Positions 1-13,114 of a DNA stretch of 64,000 nucleotides are shown piece by piece. Below the pieces are notes generated by a model that saw only the letters and a program-made list of their open reading frames with translations, was not told the DNA's origin and searched no databases. Location of the stretch: the NCBI RefSeq assembly GCF_041260155.1, contig NC_091943.1, positions 16,847,783 through 16,911,782 on the forward strand. The letters run 5' to 3'. The number at the start of each line of letters is the position of its first letter. Position 1 is the first letter of the stretch. A program made the position numbers and the translations under genes. This DNA is from Ptychodera flava. Its lineage: Eukaryota > Hemichordata > Enteropneusta > Ptychoderidae.

Positions 1-352
1 AAATTAGCGCTCCTACCTGGAACAAACCTGTGCATTATAATAAAAAACAATCTCTGAATAATCAAGGATACGTCAGCTGGGAATTCGTTTGATACCGGTC
101 AATTTCAATCCGAAAGAAACTTATAAGACAGCCTAGAAGACATTACGTTTCAACAAATTGTCACACTACATCATGTTGTAGCCGATATCGTCACTACATA
201 ATAATAATCTTGGAGGACGGGACACGTTATCGAAGTGTCCTGATAACCTGACGCAAAGATGATATAACCTAGCGCATAATCATTGTTAACCAAACAGAAT
301 AACAAACGCCATAGATACAGTAAACACTATTTCTTGTTCTTTTATGTAACCA
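1..352. other. non-genic AT-rich stretch
   Basis: I see no exon, repeat end or RNA gene in this leading stretch. It runs up to the first TTAA-flanked MITE. Confidence 0.4.
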
Positions 353-722
353 TTAAAGCAATAAGCGCCTCGAAATCGAAAGACCATAAACCTATGCTCA
401 AAATTTCCATGAGAAAACATTGTATCATTCCGTTTTGAATAAAAATCAGGGGTCACCTTAAGAAATTTGGTACTTAACTAGGGAAACGAATTACCCAATA
501 TTAATACCCAGTTCTTTGAAATTCAAAAATGGCCGCCATTCCTGTGTTAATCCTATGGGGGAAATTTAAATTCAAATTTTGAATTTCCACAAAAATAAAC
601 CTTTGAAAATGTTACTCCATGAGCTTCAGAGTGAGGCCCTCCCCAAGGTGGTGGGCTAAAACAGTACTGTAGAAACTTTGAGAGTCAGAAGGTGTTTGTC
701 CTCGAGGCGTTTTATACCTTAA
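353..722 (+). mobile_element. TTAA-flanked MITE, copy A
   Basis: A diverged full-length member of the roughly 350 bp repeat family found throughout this window. It begins TTAAAGCAATAAGCGCCTCG and ends CTCGAGGCG..ACCTTAA, so its ends are imperfect inverted repeats with TTAA at both borders. The conserved core (AAATTCAAAAATGGCCGCCA) lies near 520-540. No coding capacity. The right TTAA is shared with the next, truncated copy. Confidence 0.75.
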
Positions 723-905
723 AGTAATACGAGCCTCGAAGTAAGAATAAAACTTTTGTTTTAGCTTTCTTCAAAGAAACTTCAGACCACTCTGGCAACG
801 CAAGGGTTACCATGTTATAGGGGCTAAAGTTTGGAATTACAAAACAAATCACCTAGAATTCAACAAAATTCTGTAATTCAAAATGGCCGCTATATCCTGT
901 ATTAT
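719..905 (+). mobile_element. TTAA MITE, copy B, 3'-truncated
   Basis: Head of the same MITE family directly abutting copy A. It starts at the shared TTAA, keeps the GCCTCGAAG terminus and the AATTCAAAATGGCCGC core near 876-890, and then loses similarity. The tail with the second terminal repeat is missing. Confidence 0.6.
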
Positions 906-1025
906 ATTATAGCATTGTCAATACCAAGATCTACCAAGATTATCACTGATAAGGTGTCCGATTATCAAGCATTGCGGCCAAAATGTTTGCTACATCTACA
1001 CATTCTTTGGCGTTCCATCTTGTCA

Positions 1026-1378
1026 TTAAGGTAGTATGCGCCTCGAAAGTGAAAGACTTAAACTTTTGCTCAAACTTTCCTAAAGGAATCTTTCTTCCTT
1101 CCTCTTACCAAATCAACAATAAAAATCGGGGTCACTGAGCAAAGTTTGGAACTAGCGAAACAAATTACCCAATATTTTGCGATATTTGAAATTCAAAATG
1201 GCGGCCATTCCTGTGTTAACTCTATGATGATTAAATTTGGATTTTCGAAAAAATAAGCCGGTGAAAGTTTTTCTTTCTCCAAGAGCTTTAAAATGAGCCC
1301 CCACAAGTGGTAGATCAGAAAAGAATTGTAGAAATTTGAGAGTCCGACTATCTGTCCCCGAGGCGCGTTCTGCCTTAA
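1026..1378 (+). mobile_element. TTAA MITE, copy C (intact ends)
   Basis: One of the best-preserved members, 353 bp. The left end is TTAAGGTAGTATGCGCCTCG and the right end is CGAGGCGCGTTCTGCCTTAA, giving terminal inverted repeats of about 16 bp inside TTAA borders. The core AAATTCAAAATGGCGGCCAT sits near 1187-1206. It is non-coding. TTAA borders are typical of the piggyBac and Kolobok superfamilies. No transposase is present, so the autonomous partner is unknown. Confidence 0.85.
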
Positions 1379-2036
1379 TGATTCAAGTTGGCATAACATA
1401 TTTAATATTTCAGCTATTTGAAATCACTATGGCACATTTGCCATGAGCATGTTGTGACCTTTAGCATTTTAATTTACTCTTCATTCGGTACTGTGACGGT
1501 GCGATGCCGGGGTATCTCATAAAAAAGGACTTACGCCCGTCGGATGATGGAATAAATAAAGTAGAATAGAAAACAACCAATCGCTGCTCCACACACTTGT
1601 TGATTGAATTTCAATTTCCTGCACATTAATCGGCAAGGAATTTCGAGATAAGGTCGGGTAGTTGTAGATAAGATTGACAATGGGTTAGTGGACTAAGGGC
1701 CCCCCCTGTACTGACCGATACATTTATAGAAGCATTTATTTCAAGTAATATTTCAAAGTGTCCATTTCTCCCATCTTTCAACTTCATCTAAAATGCATCG
1801 CTTTGTGTACTCCATATTCTGTCGGTTAATGGAACAATTCGATTACTTTGGTTCATGCTACTTCGATCCAGTCAATTATTCACAAAAATTTGGTAAGGAT
1901 TTTCAATTTTATCATCGCAAAGTGATCGTTAACTTCATATTTTTCAACGATGGTTCCTCCTTTTCAAGGAAATGTATATTGTCGCTTGCCTTTCTGTCAA
2001 GAGATGTGAAGATGTCGTCCAGGCGATGGAAGGTAC
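1379..2036. other. non-genic stretch
   Basis: AT-rich. Short open frames around 1793-2092 have no recognisable domain and no convincing splice context. Nothing else is supported. Confidence 0.4.
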
Positions 2037-2045
2037 GGGCAACGG

Positions 2046-2281
2046 TAGACTCTCTCACAGCCCCTCGCCGGCTTCGCCTTCGACCATGCTAGCGCCCTCA
2101 GCAGTTGAGCCGAGCTTCGCTCGGCTCAGCAAGCCGGCGAAGCCGGCGAAGCGAGGCAAGTCCGCTACGCTATAACACGACTGGCTCGGCGAGCCTTGCT
2201 TGCTAGAAAGACCATTGAGGGCGCATCACCATATGGTTGAGGATAGAGCTGCGTAGCAGACCAGGGCTATGAGAGAGTCTA
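2046..2281. mobile_element. GC-rich foldback MITE with 9 bp target duplication
   Basis: A 236 bp element. Its ends TAGACTCTCTCACAGCCC and GGGCTATGAGAGAGTCTA are near-perfect inverted repeats (17 of 18). It is flanked by GGGCAACGG (2037-2045) and GGGCAACAG (2282-2290), a 9 bp target-site duplication with one mismatch. The interior is much more GC-rich than its surroundings and contains a perfect 9 bp stem (GAGCCGAGC / GCTCGGCTC, 2107-2127). A TAGACT terminus with a 9 bp duplication is shared with the elements at 13587-13917 and 60412-61384. A Mutator-like origin is possible from the 9 bp duplication. Confidence 0.8.
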
Positions 2282-2290
2282 GGGCAACAG

Positions 2291-3455
2291 GCACTTCCGT
2301 GGATGAGAGGGGCGTTCAATAATGTCAGGGCGGACATGTCAATGAACGATACAATGTACGGTGTAAAGACTGTCAACCCTTGGTCATTGCCAATGCCTGC
2401 TAATGATTGAGTGTGGAAAATTGTTGCCGGAGGGGGCTCACCGCTTGAAGGAACAGCTTATTCATTTTTAAGCATGTCGGGAACTCTTACAAGGGTCGCA
2501 CTGTCTGACAACTATAAGCGCTCTTTATCAGCTCTGTAACAAGTTCTTCTGAACCATTATTCATGTATTTTTAAATATAGAAAATTTCAACACCATGAAA
2601 GGGCGGAGTTTTCATTATTCATTCGATATCTACTCCGTTTTAAGGAAGTTGGACTTAAAATTATTCTTTTTTGATTCCAAAAGTCCCTTTAAGGGAGTGT
2701 GCACCCCGGCTCAGGATATAAATTAATTTGGTGTGTGATATCAACTCTATGTGGCGTTCCAGCTTGACGTCGATGCGTGTTGTCGTGAGTGCTCAGTTTA
2801 AGGTAAGGTTTATCGCCATTTGATACATTTGTCGCCATGTCACTGACCAATAAAAAATGGCAACTTCAAGAAATCAATTTGCTACAAAATGTTTTGATCA
2901 TTTTCTTCTAGTGCATTTACTTAATTATACACTCTCGTCGATTTTTTTCCTATTTGTACCTATTTTAGTGCGTTACTTTATGTTATTGATTATTCAGTGA
3001 TAAATTTGACTGTTACAACGCTCTGGACCTATCAGCGTTCCCTTCAATTGAAACTGTTAGTATGGTTCCCTATGGTCTCATAGTACTGTGCTATGTGCCC
3101 ATACATAGTGCAGTGGTGGGCTGATTGTGCGGGTTGTCAAGACACGTGACAACTATGACGACAACGGGCAACAGGTGGTCGTGATGGTGCCTCGTAGCCT
3201 TGCTGGAGTGAGCGATCGCGTCACGCCATTGCGTCCTGTACCTCGAGAAACGAAAAGACCGATTACCTCCGTATCTGTAGTTCTGGAACGAAACTGATGT
3301 TCAAGAGACACCAGGAAGGTGTAACTCTTGGAATTGTAGCCGAGATCGTCTAAAAAACATTCAAATCGCTCGGCTCTTTTCGGGAGATATTTCTAACATT
3401 GCCATGAAGTGAAGGGTAAAAACTCAAAGTTGACCTAGGCCATTAATAAATGAGG
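2291..3455. other. non-genic stretch
   Basis: I see no exon, tRNA-like fold or repeat end here. It precedes the duplicated 2.8 kb block. Confidence 0.4.
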
Positions 3456-6276
3456 TGGCCCGTGCTTATTTTACTGGACTTTGACTGCCTGTCGTAAATT
3501 TGAAAACGTTGATCGTAAAGGTAAATACAAATAGTGTTCAAATTGAGAGAATATGCGTCATTAGCTTATCTCCATGCCCCTACAAACTGTCGAGGTACAC
3601 GTCCAAACTTGCAACATAATTTATCAATATCGTTGGCTACCATGCAACTGCCAAGATTACAAAAAGTAGGATCGTTGGAGTACAATTTTGGGGGTCAGAG
3701 TTCATGAAGTGATTGATATTCACGTCAAGTTATTGGTTTCTTCTCGTGGAAAATGTTGACATCTATTCTTTCTGGAAAATGTATGAAATGTTTTGGTCAA
3801 ATTTATTTTTAACCTTATCATACAAAGTTAACAAATGTTACCGTTTGAACGAGTATGCTTGCCGGCAGAATTTTTTTCAACAACACCCGGACTACAATAA
3901 AGCGCACTTCAAACGGAAAATAAAACAATCAGTCCCGGCGGGTATTTACATAACTGCAATTAGTATTTGAAATTTTCGGTGATAAGTTCTGTCTTGTTGT
4001 CTGTTTTTGGTGTGTGATCGCGAAGAATGTTCTCTTCAAGTTGTTTACCTGATATTTCTGGCGGGTTTGTAAACATTAGAATGTTTATCAACTTGACCGT
4101 GACGATAGCGTTATCGGACATCGGCATTGTGGCGCGTTCAGTCCATGCACATGAAAAAAGCAATTTTGCTGATGATTTACACATGCTAAGGCTGAAATTT
4201 AGTCTTTTTTTATGGTCAATATTCCTATAACTCGTACATATGTTCCCCCTCAGCCATAACACTGTCAAATCAGCCAAAAATGGGGAAAAATTAATTTATT
4301 GTTTGTCCTCATCAGGGTATCGGCTGGTTGCCCAGTATGATGATGTAACAGTACATTCTTATTATATGACAAGGACAGATGATGGACAACAGCCGCAACA
4401 GACTGTCTGCCGACAGTTTTCACAAAAAATCGAGGCAAATCTCATTTCGATCAAGTAGTTGACCTCCCGCATATCAAAAGCAGAGCAGACGATAAGTAAT
4501 TTACCAACTTTAATCATTCACTTTTATGTGATTTTTCGTCTTACGTACATTTGCAAAATATGAAGGTCGCTATCAGATGTGTATTAATGTTATCATTGTA
4601 GAGGCGGCAAACCGTCTTTGCATCTTTTTTACGAGCCGACCGCCAATCGTTGTTTTACAAGTACGCAAGCTCATAGTCACGTGTTTCTCGTGCTTGGTCA
4701 TGTCTTTGCCCACCATCTAATTGATGCGCTATATTTTAAGCATCATGGTAATAAAAAAAATTCAAATAGTTTATGGTGCAACGTCGGATCGCCTGATACT
4801 TTCCACAATCCCAGGACAGATCGGTGAGCTTGTTTATTTATCGACTTTGGCTTTGAAAGTTAACATCAATAAAATAAAATAAAATGGGAATTTGGACCGG
4901 TATTTCAAACCTTCTTAAGGGCGTTAGGAAGTTGTATCATCGCGGTTGCTAATCTAAAGATAGGTGCGGTGGAACCATCATGTGATAAACCTTGGCGAAT
5001 TTGTCTGTCTACAAGATTGTCAAGGTTCAGTGTCGCTACAGGCCAAAGTATATGCAACTTCTTGTGGTCATAGAATGTAAATTTGCATGGACAATAATAT
5101 ATTTGTCAAGACTGTTCGTTTATAGCTTCTTTCCTAGTAATTGCATGGTATTTTCTGTCACTTTTTGCTTCCTTTTTCACCACAAAGGAAAAAAGTACTG
5201 TGAGATCTAACCTAGCTTTGCTGATCCGCACCGTATAAACACGTATAAAGTCGCGATATAGGGTGCTGTAAGCTATGAGTCATCAAACTTTGCTCAAGGA
5301 GAATTTAGATAGGAAAGAGATTACAGATTGTTAAAGATTTGACCACACCTACATCTATCGGCCCTTGATAACACGCAATTCTGACCTAGCGTAAAATTTA
5401 TTAGTCTTATCATGGAGGTATTAAGAAATTTATACCTCCATGGCCTTATCTTGGGCTCTCAGTAACACTGAAGTATAAAATGGAATAGAAACAGGGCTTG
5501 TAAACTTTTATTAAACGATAGCAAAGACAATGCATAGCTGTGTCTTAGTTGACATAATCGATTTCAAAGTGACAAAAAATGGAACAATGCGGACTACATG
5601 TATTTTAATTCTTGAGCCAATCAAGTTGATTTTAACTTTGGCAATAATCTTCAAGTGTTTAAATGTGAGAACAAAGTATCATTATCAAGAATTCAAGCAC
5701 GACAATATACAATTTACAATTTGGCATAGTTTTTTTCGAAGTTTGCCGGACCGAAAGCGGAACTTGAACAGTGAAGTCGCAAGATTGTGTACTCACTACT
5801 TTGGTGTCAATAGACATACTTTCATTTACATTTTGATGTTAAGTGTGCCGAGCTTTAAAATATGTTGTTTCATTCCTGGATGATAGATCTGAGATGTTTT
5901 TTTTATTTGGGATTGGAAGGAGAAGGTTGCATGACTTCAAAACAATTGGCAGGCTGACAAAACATCAGACATGGTGAATGCATAAAACTTGTTAGTCGAT
6001 TTACGTAACTAACAGACTGTCACACTAATTCAAACATCAGATCATAATCCGGCTAACATCAAATGATAGACGTACGTCAGCCTCGTTCTCATTTTTATGC
6101 TGGGTCGCAAAGATTCAATTTATTCAGGCTCTAAACTCCGGTCAGATGAACTAGGCAAACGTTACGGGGTTATAGGATACGAAAAATGTCGTATTGGACA
6201 ACTGTGCTGCATGTGTCGTACCTCCAACAACTAGCGCGTTCATGTGGACGCATTTGGGGACTCTGTCTCAAATGGT
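3456..6276 (+). repeat. 2.8 kb duplicated block, copy 1
   Basis: Base-for-base similar over its whole length to 11381-13104 plus 14605-15693, with small substitutions and indels. Shared start TGGCCCGTGCTTATTTTACT; shared end near TCTCAAATGGT. No terminal inverted repeats, no poly-A tail and no long reading frame are visible. It contains a perfect hairpin (CATGGAGGTAT / ATACCTCCATG, 5411-5442) that is kept in the other copy. It could be a segmental duplication or two copies of an unclassified non-coding mobile element such as a Helitron-like one. The uninterrupted copy shows the ancestral state of the nested-insert site. Confidence 0.8.
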
Positions 6277-6420
6277 CACCAAGAAGACCAGATATGAACT
6301 GAAAATGCTCACGTGTTTCATTATATATTGCAGTTATGTGTAAATTTGAACCTTTGCCAAATGTTTGCAACTTCATTAAAAGTGATATGATTAACATAAA
6401 TGAATAATATTCCCCACAGA

Positions 6421-6976
6421 TTAATTCTAAATCCAAGTATATATCCCCAATCAGGAAAGTTCATGAAAATATGCAAATAAGTAAAAATGCTTAATGATTT
6501 TCGATAATGTTGCATCATAGAATCTTCAATATATGTAGCAAGTTTTGTCAACTTTAGTGAAGTCAATAAAGATAAATATCCCTAATTAGGAAAGTTCATT
6601 AAATATGCAAATTAGGAATTGGCTGAAGTAAAAAAGTTTAATGACTTTCAATAATGTTGTTTTATAGTATCTTCAATATGTGTAGCAAGATTCATCAACT
6701 TCGGTCGAGTCAATTCAGATATATATCCCTAATAAGTGAAGTTCATTAAATATGTAAATAAGGAATTGGATGAAGGAAAACTGCTTAATGATTTTCAATA
6801 ATATTATATCACAGTATCTTTAATGAACTTTCCTGATTGGGATGAAACTTGTCATGTACATTGAAGATGCTATGATACAACATTATTGAAAGTCATTAAG
6901 CATTTTAACTTCAGCCAATTCCTAATTTGCATATTTAATAAACTTTATTAATTAGGGATATATATATCTGAATTGA
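6421..6976. repeat. tandem and inverted AT-rich repeat cluster
   Basis: About three direct copies of a roughly 150 bp unit (near 6421-6571, 6572-6724 and a shortened one at 6725-6822) are followed by one unit in the opposite direction (about 6823-6976). Marker words are TTAGGAAAGTTCATTAAATA, GGAATTGGCTGAAG and ATGACTTTCAATAATGTTG, which recur forward and then reverse-complemented. The arrangement can fold back. No coding sequence. Confidence 0.75.
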
Positions 6977-7981
6977 CTTATACGTGATGAGAATATAGGG
7001 TGTTTGAAAGAGCGGATGTGAACAACAAATATGATATCAGAATTTCACCCTAGTAATTATTTGTAAAGTTCAAAAAGGAGTCTTTGAAAGTTCAAAGGTC
7101 AAATGAGAATTAAATATCAATTAAGATATTTTGAAACGGACTGTGACATATGAGAGGGTCACTGTTTTTTGTGCATGAAAATTGGGGAGGGGCACTCTTT
7201 TTCTTGCAAAAACTGTCCAAAGTCACTATTTTTCATCCACGGCCTCAGGGCGCAAAGGATGAATCAAATCAGATGGATTTTTACGGGGGGGGGGGTCACA
7301 TTTCACAATTGATAAAATTAGGGGTCAAATTTTAGAAATTTAATTTGGAGGAGGGGTTTTGTATTTCATTTGTAGCTTAATTTCCATCAACCCCCCCCCC
7401 TTTCAACTTAAAAAGAGGGCTCCCTAATCCAAACCAGGCCAGTTTCTGTGTGGGGAAAAGTTGTAATGTACGAAAAAACCAATGATAAATATGAAAAACG
7501 TATTTTAAAACTCGTCTTCATTAGAAATAAGAGACCTTTTCAGCTCAAACGAAAAAAGTATGGTACCACATTTTTGCACAACTTTATTAGATGACCTTGA
7601 ATGGCCTTTGGCCTACTTTCACATATCTCAGAACTACAAGAGTTACCATCTCATCTTGCGTTCATTTTCAAATGGGGAAATTAAGTAACATCAACCCATT
7701 GGTCGCACAGCTTACTATAGGGATAGAGCCTTTTCAATTTGTGCGCCTCATTTTGTTGGAATTCTTTACTCTCACATCTTCGTGCAACTCAGTCACTTGA
7801 TAATTTTAAAAGTAGCGTTTTATGCTGAACTATTTTCACAATTCCATGATTTTTATAAATTGTTACTTTTGTTGAACATTTGAATTGTTGTCATTTTACA
7901 CCTTTTAATGTAAAGCGCATTGAGATATTTTAATATGTAATGCAATATGTAATAAATAAAGATTACGATTATTATGATTAA
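6977..7981. other. non-genic stretch with homopolymer runs
   Basis: Contains G-rich and C-rich runs near 7286-7296 and 7391-7402 and AT-rich filler. No gene is supported. Confidence 0.35.
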
Positions 7982-8095
7982 GCTAGAAGTATAGGACTCT
8001 GCACACTTTCAAATATTGCACAAAGATCTTTTGTCAAGTGTTGTTGATGACCTATAATGACCTTTGACCTTCCAGCTAGGACTGAACCCATAACT
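7982..8095 (+). repeat. dispersed repeat, matches 9027-9130
   Basis: Words such as GCTAGAA.TAT, GCACACTT, AAGATCTTTT, CAAGTGTTGTTG and GACCTTTGACCTTC occur in the same order here and at 9027-9130. This indicates two diverged copies of one sequence flanking the tandem array between them. Confidence 0.6.
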
Positions 8096-8344
8096 CTTGC
8101 AAAATAATTTGTTTATGGATATATTTAAAACGATTAGAATTGTCTTACAAAACAAAACGCCTTATATTAATTATCTGCCCCATTATTCTGGCAACCATGG
8201 CAACCGCTTTAGTCCCGGCAATTCTTTTTCTTCTTCTTCCGTAACTCTTTTGTCAACCTGGAAATAAAAACGGCTTTACGTAAACTGCCCACACTTACAG
8301 ATGTTATAAAGTCAAGTGAACACTAGTACATTGAAGCTTTCAGA

Positions 8345-8960
8345 TGCCATCAGGTCACATGATCCTGGGGCAATCTTAGATTTTGTCAAAATCCGCAAAT
8401 TGCTTTTCCTCAAAACTACATGGTAAATCCACTTCAAATTCCTTGTGTAGATTGTATGTGCTTCAAACAACCTAATTTACTAATGAAAGCGAGAGCGATC
8501 GTGTGACCTTCGCACCCAATCTTCGAAAAATCCAATTTAATTTATATAAATCTTCTTCTCAAAACCAACAGACCATTTGACTTGAAATTTTACTCATATC
8601 TTCACTAGTATGAGTACTTTTAAGTTTGCGAAAATAATAAACTGATTTGACGACCATATTGCCATTTGTCAAAAACCTTGATGACCTACGAATTATATTC
8701 AAAAAATTCCTCTTAAGAACCAACAAACCATTAGAGCTGAAACTTTGCTCATATCATCACTAGTGTGAGATTTCTTGCTAATATTAATCTACAGAGTCAC
8801 ATGGTTCGGTGGCCATATTGCCATTTGCAAACAACCAATGATATTATTCGGCAAATAATATTTTTTTTTAAATCTTCTCTAGAACCAGCTTGCCCTTATT
8901 ATCATTGGTGTGAGTACTTTCTAGTTTACATGAATCATCAAGATGGGTCACGTGGTTTTA
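8345..8960 (+). repeat. diverged tandem array, about 135-150 bp units
   Basis: Three to four degenerate direct units share the ordered words AACCA.CA.ACCATT, CTCATATC.TCACTAGT, GTGAG, CACATGGTTC-like and GGCCATATTGCCATTTG. They are best seen at 8560-8700, 8700-8840 and 8870-8960. No reading frame is conserved between units. Confidence 0.55.
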
Positions 8961-9130
8961 TTACCCCGAAATTAGGTTGACCTAGGGTGACCTTCGACCA
9001 TCTCTATGTATCTCAGTAATTACACAGGCTAGAAATATGGGATTTTATGCACACTTATAAGTATCTAACCAAGATCTTTTCCAAGTGTTGTTGGTGACCT
9101 AGGATGATCTTTGACCTTCAAATCCAGACT

Positions 9131-11160
9131 ACACAAGTTTCTAAACAAGTCGAGCAATATTTATGGTGTTGCTGTTGATATAGGATGGTGTTAGCTAAAA
9201 TGATAAAAGACGAATTCAGGCAATTCGCTGACAATGGTTATATAGAAAGTTTATAGTACAATATTTTTGTTTTGTTACAGAATGCCAAGAGGACTCCTTT
9301 CACTGACTTATCTATTCAGTGGTAGAACAGGAACTCATCTTCTCTTCGCATACAGTCCTCAAAGGTCGCTTTTGTTGGTTCACTTTCAACTAAGGCCAAT
9401 GTCTTTTCAGTATACTACCATAACATACAAAGAAATATAACCGTAGTCGCACAATACAGACGGCAACGGTTTTATCAGGCTCTACTCGTCTAGTATCATT
9501 TCAAGGTATTTTTATGGACTTATTATCCTATTTTGTAAATTTTTGTAAGAACTTTTTATTCTTAACAGCACAATGCTACATTATTCATGCTTATTATTAG
9601 ATGTTTAATTTATGTGGAGGTGTAACAGGTAAGTTTTAATACGATTGTGTTCGCTTTTGTTACCAGATATGACTGTAAATGCTCACGTGTTTCACGTATT
9701 CTGTGTCTCCTTTGCTAAAAAATACGGTATGCCGATTACCATGTAAGGAGATGATGACGTCAAGACAGATTTGTAGTGCGTTTGGTCCTGGATGGTGCAC
9801 GAAGTTTTGTCAGGTAGCTTGTGTATTTATTTCCTAAATGGGAGAGATTAGGGTCGATCTAAACGAAGGCCGAAGAATGTTATGATACTCTAAGCGAGCT
9901 GAACTCTAACGCGAATGGTTGGATAATTTGGAGGATGTCTAGAATGATCTCGTCTCATTAAGATTATTTGGCGGTCAGTATTGAATTTCAACTGCGTCAC
10001 AAGTTTGCGAAATGAGTATTCCGTCGAACGGTCAACGAACGATATTTTAGAAATCTGGAGACATGGCACATCGCATTTTTATTTTAGTATTTTATATTTA
10101 CAAAAGATTTAAGAAGCAATGATTTTGTCGAAAATTCTGAAACAAATATAGGAAGATTTGATCGCGAACACATTTTCACTTGGGTCAACTAGCCCTGCGT
10201 ACGATGCTGTGGTGTTCCGCTACAGCTAATCGCTCCGCTCACCATGTTTCAAAACGTATTACATTGTGTGATGTTGTCAAAAAAAGGTAATGTTACTGCA
10301 GTGGTATAAATTACAAAACACAAAAGTTCAAATCAGTTTATTTTGGACTGGCTTTACCCAACATTTCATATTGTTTCTTATGCCAGATTTGACCACGTGC
10401 TTACTGGCGACCCCTTTACATGCAAATTTTGTGTCAAGTGGTGTGTTCTCCTGGAAAAACAAACGTACGATTTCTATATGAAGGAGGCGAAAGTTGCCCT
10501 CAAAACTCGAAACCACCCCTTTATGGGGTGTACCTAGCTATTTTGAACGAGCTTCTCGAATCTGCAGCTCTATTTCGAAATGATGGTCTGGTTTCTCAGC
10601 TCAAGGATAAGTGTTCTCAATCGCTGTGGGCATTACTATTCTCAACTAGGGGTACAGTTTCCAGTCGTAATGTTTTCATTGTGTCCGGGATATAAAACCT
10701 TTCCTTTTCACACTTTTACTTTGATTAACACTAGTCCATATCTTGTCAGCGATTAAACATGTTTCAAGTTTAAATGTTAAATTCTGGTCTCGAGCCCTCT
10801 TGTTCGACCAACTGAAATTACCCTCCCACTTTGGCTCGTCCAGTGGGTGTAGCAAGGGTCGTGCCATCGCCTAGGAAACGGAGGGTGCATTAATTGTTGC
10901 ATTTCGATGCACATTTTGATTATATTCAGAAGATTTTGTGGCAAAGACTCAGATAGAGAAGCATTAATATTCACATCTCACTTATTCAAGACTGGCTGAG
11001 AGCAGCACTTCCATTCAGTTAACATCATTACGCCATTTATTATGCCAAGAAAGATGAAGCCAAGACATTTTGCCCTCCCTGGTCTCAGCCAGAAATGGTT
11101 ATACCTTACAGAGTTTTTTCCCACGGAATGAAAACAAATGTACTTGGGCTGAGGCCCAAG
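9131..11160. other. non-genic stretch
   Basis: No recognisable exons, RNA genes or repeat ends. Short open frames at 10290-10695 lack domain signatures and overlap on both strands, as expected by chance. Confidence 0.35.
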
Positions 11161-11162
11161 TA

Positions 11163-11163
11163 C

Positions 11164-11203
<40 letters not shown>

Positions 11204-11213
11204 TAATAATATA

Positions 11214-11251
<38 letters not shown>
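11163..11251. repeat. (AAT)n microsatellite
   Basis: An almost pure AAT/ATA trinucleotide tract with one short interruption near 11202-11219. Confidence 0.95.
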
Positions 11252-11257
<6 letters not shown>

Positions 11258-11300
11258 TTACTGAGTCCAAATATATTTTTATTGTTTCTTCATTTTTTAA

Positions 11301-11308
11301 ATATTATT

Positions 11309-11359
<51 letters not shown>
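11301..11359. repeat. (ATC)n microsatellite
   Basis: A nearly uninterrupted trinucleotide tract immediately before the second copy of the 2.8 kb block. Confidence 0.95.
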
Positions 11360-13114
11360 GGAGCCTGAGGACCCTATGGATGGCCCGTGCTTATTTTACT
11401 GGACTTTGACTGCCTGTCGTAAATTTGAAAACGTTGATCGTAAAGGTAAATACAAATAGTGTTCAAATTGAGATATATGCGTCATTAGCTTATCTCCATG
11501 CCCCTACAAACTGTCGAGGTACACGTCCAGACTTGCAACATAAAATATCAATATCGTTGGCTACCATGCAACTGCCAAGATTACAAAAAGTTACACCGCT
11601 GGAGAACAATTTTGGGGGTCAGAGTTCATGAAGTGATTGATATTCACGTCAAGTTATTGGTTTCTTCTCGTGGAAAATGTTGACATCTATTCTTTCTAGA
11701 AAATGTATGAAATGTTTTGGTCAAATTTAATTTTTAACCTTATCATACAAAGTTAACAGATGTTACCATTTGAACGAGTGTGCCTTACCCGCAGAATGTT
11801 TTGTTTCTCAACACCCGGACTACAATAAAGCGCACTTCAAACGGAAAATAAAACAACCAGTCCCGGGCGGGTATTTACATAACTTCAATTAGTATTCGAA
11901 ATTGTCAGTCATAAGTTCTGTCTTGTTGTCTTTATTTGGTTTGTGATAGCGGAGGATGTTCTCTTCAAGTTGTTTACCCGGTATTTCTGGCGGGTTTGTA
12001 AACATTAGAATGTTTACCAACTCGACCGTGACGATAGCGTTATCAGACATTGACATTGTGGCGCGTTCAGTCCATGCACGTGAAAAATAAGCAATTTTGC
12101 TAATGATTTACATTCGATAAGGCTGAAATTTAGTCTTTTTCATGGTCAATATTCCTATAACTTGTACATATGTGCCCCTTCAGCCATAACACTGTCAAAT
12201 TAACCACAAATGGGAAAACCCCATTGTTTGTCCTCATCAGGGTGTCGGCTGGTTGCCCAGTATGACGACGTAACAATACATTCTTATTATATAACAAGGA
12301 CATATTATGGATAACTGCGCGAGCCGCAATAGACTGCTGCCTGTCGACAGTTTTCAGCAAAAAAAAATCGAGGCAAATCTCATTGCGATCAAGTAGTTGA
12401 CCTCCCGCATATCAATAGCAGAACAGACGATAAGTAATTTACCAATTTTAATCATTCACTTTTATGTGACTTTTTAGTCTTATGTACATTTGCGAAATAT
12501 GAGGGTCGCTATCTAATATGTATGAATGTTATTATTGTAGAGGCGGCAACGCGTCGTTCCTCCTTTTTACAAGCCGACCGCCAATCGTTGTTTTACAAGT
12601 ACGCAAGCTCATAGTCACGTGTTTCTCGTGCATGGTCATGTCTTTACCCACTATTGAATTTATGCGCTATATTTTAAGCATCATGGTTATAAAAAAAAAA
12701 TTCAAAATAGTTTATGGTGCAACGGCGGATCGCCTGGTACTTTCCACAATCCCAGGACAGATCGGTGAGCTTGGTTTATTTTATCGACTTTGGCTTTGAA
12801 AGTTAACATCAATAAAATAAAATAAAATGGGAATTTGGACCGGTTTTTCATTAGGAAGTTGTATCATCGCGGTTGCTAATCTAAAGATAGGTGTGGTAGA
12901 ACCATCATGTGATAAAGCTTGGCGAATTTGTCTGTTTGCAAGTTTGTCAAGGTTCAGTGTCGCTACTGCCAAAGTGTATGTAACTTCTTGGGGTCATACG
13001 ATGTAAATTTGTATGGACAATAATATAGTTGTCAAGACTGTTCGTTTATTGTTTCTTTCCTAGTAATTGCATGATATTTTCTGTCACTTTTTGCTTTTTG
13101 ATAGTTCATTTCGG

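Noticed and set aside
5411-5442. Perfect hairpin resembling a bacterial-type terminator
   Set aside because: The context is animal DNA inside a duplicated repeat, with no gene or T-run arrangement to support termination.
5530-5883. 117-codon open frame inside the duplicated block
   Set aside because: The second copy of the block carries indels and changes across this stretch, so the frame is not kept, and it has no recognisable domain.
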